A stretch of 64,000 nt of DNA from Amycolatopsis sp. CA-230715 (GTDB lineage Bacteria > Actinomycetota > Actinomycetes > Mycobacteriales > Pseudonocardiaceae): contig NZ_CP059997.1 of NCBI RefSeq assembly GCF_018736145.1, positions 271,501 through 335,500 on the forward strand. The letters are read 5' to 3'. Under the pieces are notes generated by a model that was not told the DNA's origin, did not search any database, and saw only the letters and a list, made by a program, of their open reading frames with translations. A program made the position numbers and the translations under genes. Position 1 is the stretch's first letter; every line of letters begins with the position of its first letter. Below, in pieces: positions 61,741 to 64,000 of the stretch.

Positions 61741-62795
61741 AGACCACACTGACCGAACTGACCGGGGTCGCGCACCCGATCGTGCAGACCGGGATGGGCT
61801 GGGTCGCCGGGCCCCGCCTCGTCGCCGCGACGGCCGAAGCGGGCGCACTGGGCATCCTCGCGTCGGCGACGATGACCTACGACGAACTGGCCCGCGCGAT
61901 CACGGAAACCCGGGCGCGCACGTCCCGGCCGTTCGGGGTGAACCTGCGCGCCGACGCCGACGACGCGGAGGACCGGGTCGCGCTGCTCATCCGCGAAGGC
62001 GTGCGGGTGGCCTCGTTCGCGCTGGCGCCGCGCAAGGAGATGATCGCGCGGCTGAAGGACGCCGGGGTGGTGGTGATCCCGTCCGTCGGCGCCGCCCGGC
62101 ACGCCGAGAAGGTCGCGGGCTGGGGCGCGGACGCCGTCATCGTGCAGGGCGGCGAGGGCGGCGGGCACACCGGCGGCGTGGCGACCACGCTGCTGCTGCC
62201 GTCGGTGCTGGACGCGGTGGACATCCCGGTGGTGGCCGCGGGCGGCTTCTTCGACGGGCGCGGGCTCGCCGCCGCGCTCGCCTACGGCGCGGCCGGGATC
62301 GCGATGGGCACCCGGTTCCTGCTCACCGCCGAGAGCACCGTGCCCGAGGCGGTGAAACGCGCGTACCTCGCCCGCGGGCTCACCGACACCGTGGTGACGA
62401 GGAAGGTCGACGGCCTTCCGCACCGGGTGCTGCGCACCGAGCTCGTCGACTCGCTCGAACGGTCGGGATCCGCCACCGGGTTGCTCCGCGCGGTGCGCAA
62501 CGCGGTCCGGTTCCGGGCGCTGACCGGGGTTTCGTGGCGCGCGCTGGCGCGCGAAGGCCTCGCGATGCGCCGCGGCGGCGAGCGGTCGCTGGCACAGGTG
62601 GTGATGGCGGCGAACACCCCGATGCTGCTGCGGGCCGGGCTCGTCGACGGCGACACCGGCGCGGGCGTGCTCGCCTCCGGTCAGGTCGTCGGCCTGCTCG
62701 ACGACCTGCCGACGGTGCGCGAAGTGGTGGAAAGCGTTGCCGCGGACGCGAAGTCGATCATCCAGGGACTCGGCGGTGCGCACGACTGTGCTTGA
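61737..62795 (+). CDS. ipdC: 5-oxo-HIC-CoA dehydrogenase IpdC (flavin-dependent)
   Basis: 352 residues, nitronate-monooxygenase-like FMN TIM barrel. HPIVQTGMGWVAGPRLVAAT, VQGGEGGGHTGG, VVAAGGFFDGRGLAAALAYG and GIAMGTRFLLTAEST. In HIP degradation IpdC introduces the double bond before EchA20 acts. Family members outside this context are called nitronate monooxygenases. Overlap with ipdB (ATGA) supports the assignment. Confidence 0.9.
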   Translation: MKTTLTELTGVAHPIVQTGMGWVAGPRLVAATAEAGALGILASATMTYDELARAITETRARTSRPFGVNLRADADDAEDRVALLIREGVRVASFALAPRKEMIARLKDAGVVVIPSVGAARHAEKVAGWGADAVIVQGGEGGGHTGGVATTLLLPSVLDAVDIPVVAAGGFFDGRGLAAALAYGAAGIAMGTRFLLTAESTVPEAVKRAYLARGLTDTVVTRKVDGLPHRVLRTELVDSLERSGSATGLLRAVRNAVRFRALTGVSWRALAREGLAMRRGGERSLAQVVMAANTPMLLRAGLVDGDTGAGVLASGQVVGLLDDLPTVREVVESVAADAKSIIQGLGGAHDCA

Positions 62796-62803
62796 CTCTG
62801 CGC

Positions 62804-63601
62804 ATGAACTCCGACGTGTCGACGGGTGCCTGCGTTGTCGAGGACGCGGAGCTGCACGTTCGCCAGCAGGGTGACGGCGCGCCGCTGCTGCTGGTCCCCG
62901 GCGGGCTCGGCGCGGCGGACTCCTACCGCGCGCTCGCGAAGCGGCTGAGCGCCGACCACACCGTGCTGACCTACGACCGGCGCGGCCACTTCCGCAGCAC
63001 CGACGACTCGACCGGCCCGATCCCGGTGGCAAGGCACGCCGCCGACGCGCGCGCGGTGATCGACTACTTCGGGTTCGGCGAGGTCACCGTGTTCGGCAGC
63101 AGCGCGGGCGCGGTGATCGCGCTCGACCTCGCGGCGCGCTACCCGGAAACGGTGTCCGCGCTGATCGCCCACGAACCGCCGGTGGTGGGCCTGCTGCCGG
63201 ACGCGGAGGACTGGTTCGCCGACGCCGAGGCGCAGGTGAAGCTGGCGCGCTCCGGTGACGTGCTGGGCGCGTTCACGCGGTTCGTGAGCACGATCGCCGG
63301 CGCCGCGCTGCCCGATCTCCGCGCTGTCCGGCTGCCGAACGAAGCGGAATGGGCGCTGCTGTTCGACCGCGAGCTCCTGGAGTTCTACCACTACCTGCCG
63401 GATCTCCCGGCGCTGCGGAAGTCGTGGGTGGACGTCACGCTCGCCGCGGGCGAGGGCAGCAGGGGCCACTTCCACTACTCCCCCGCCCGCGTGCTGGCGC
63501 TCGAACTCGGCCTCCCGTTCGCGGAGCTGCCCGGCGCGCACCTCGCCCCGCAGCGCAACCCCGCCCAGTTCGCCGACGCGCTGCGACGCCTGCTGCCGTG
63601 A
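62804..63601 (+). CDS. alpha/beta hydrolase
   Basis: 265 residues from ATG 62804, 8 bases after ipdC. Nucleophile Ser in VFGSSAGAVIALDLAARYPE, oxyanion region LLLVPGGLGAADSYR, YDRRGHFRS, and His in LPGAHLAPQRNP. Closely spaced with ipdC, so it may be read through from the KstR2 promoter, but no homologous step in HIP degradation is known to me. It ends 87 bases before the next gene. Confidence 0.85.
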   Translation: MNSDVSTGACVVEDAELHVRQQGDGAPLLLVPGGLGAADSYRALAKRLSADHTVLTYDRRGHFRSTDDSTGPIPVARHAADARAVIDYFGFGEVTVFGSSAGAVIALDLAARYPETVSALIAHEPPVVGLLPDAEDWFADAEAQVKLARSGDVLGAFTRFVSTIAGAALPDLRAVRLPNEAEWALLFDRELLEFYHYLPDLPALRKSWVDVTLAAGEGSRGHFHYSPARVLALELGLPFAELPGAHLAPQRNPAQFADALRRLLP

Positions 63602-63688
63602 CCTCTCGGTAACGCCGAACGGGTGATTCCCGACTAGCAGGTGCCGGACGGGACAAACCCCCCGGCCGTTTCAGCATGGGGAGAATCC

Positions 63689-64000
63689 GTGTCACAGCCT
63701 TCGGCGTTCGCTGCGTTCCCGCCGCCACCCGCCCCTGGCCCACCGCCGCCCGTGGCGCGCCGCGAGCTGATCGGGCTGGCGATCACCGCGCTCGTGCTCG
63801 GCATCATCTCCGCCTCGGGCAGCCCGATCCCGATCCTGAACAACGTGACCGTCGTCGCCGGGTTCATCGGGATCGCCTTCGGGGTGGCCGGGCTCTTCGG
63901 GGCGCACCGCGTGATGTCGGCGGCAGGGCTCGTGCTGGCGATCGCGGGCGTGGTGGTCGGGCTGATCCTGCAAGCGCAGTGGACCGAGCGGCTCGACAAG
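63689..64000 (+). CDS. DUF4190-like small membrane protein, 3' end missing
   Basis: GTG 63689 after GGGGAGA, open to the window edge (104 codons). A Pro/Ala-rich cytoplasmic start (PPPPAPGPPPPVARR) is followed by three hydrophobic segments (ELIGLAITALVLGIIS, VVAGFIGIAFGVAGLFG, AAGLVLAIAGVVVGLIL). This layout is typical of DUF4190/DUF4352-anchor proteins of actinobacteria. Function unknown; length cannot be judged. Confidence 0.65.
   Translation, partial: MSQPSAFAAFPPPPAPGPPPPVARRELIGLAITALVLGIISASGSPIPILNNVTVVAGFIGIAFGVAGLFGAHRVMSAAGLVLAIAGVVVGLILQAQWTERLDK

Noticed and set aside
61737..62795. Simple nitronate monooxygenase
   Set aside because: Overlap with ipdB and the KstR2 context identify it as IpdC.

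Overview
The window is high-GC actinobacterial DNA with GTG-rich starts and many 1-4 base stop/start overlaps. A full KstR/KstR2-type sterol catabolism block and a coproporphyrin-dependent haem cluster point to the Pseudonocardiales. I think an Amycolatopsis-like genome is most likely, but I could not confirm this by similarity search. I saw no rRNA, tRNA, transposase, integrase or CRISPR array.

1-12.5 kb (housekeeping and unknowns): 5' end of a LigD-type polymerase gene (minus strand), a TVP38-family membrane protein, a Ser/Thr kinase whose natural start seems to be a non-standard codon, and msrB. Then comes a three-gene operon (3365-5482): a membrane protein with a Cys/Gly tail, an MNIO (DUF692) iron oxidase and a small BufC-like partner. 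This looks like an uncharacterised RiPP-type modification system. It is followed by hemE-hemY-hemQ, a DUF3000 protein, a DJ-1 protein, an orphan LuxR regulator with a structured leader, and an RNase D/HRDC protein.

12.5-31.4 kb (metabolism): fadA-fadB beta-oxidation pair, a five-domain secreted sugar dehydrogenase, an aldo/keto reductase and a two-component system. Next is a PucR regulator divergent from transporter-ureohydrolase-ThDP decarboxylase-aldehyde dehydrogenase, which fits the arginine transaminase route (2-ketoarginine to 4-aminobutyrate). Then an alpha/beta hydrolase with tandem operator-like palindromes and an acyl-CoA synthetase.

31.4-32.3 kb: a gene-free stretch with about ten copies of the palindrome CCCCGAAGG-N3-CCTTCGGGG, spaced mostly at 74, 84 or 95 bp and flanked by a second conserved arm. 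This is the most striking non-coding structure in the window.

32.3-63.6 kb (sterol catabolism): hsaACDB (rings A/B), a KstD-like flavoprotein, kstD-kshA-unknown-kshB-MaoC (ring opening), fadD19/echA19, a DUF35-ltp4-ltp3 set (C24-branched side chains), CYP125/fadA5 (side-chain start and thiolysis), and two SDRs divergent from echA20-ipdA-ipdB-ipdC (rings C/D). I read nine KstR-type palindromes (core AAC-N2-GTT) and one KstR2-type site at the border of the C/D-ring genes. Interspersed are two small secreted proteins, a TetR/methyltransferase pair, an HxlR regulator and a few enzymes of unknown role. The window ends inside a small membrane protein gene.
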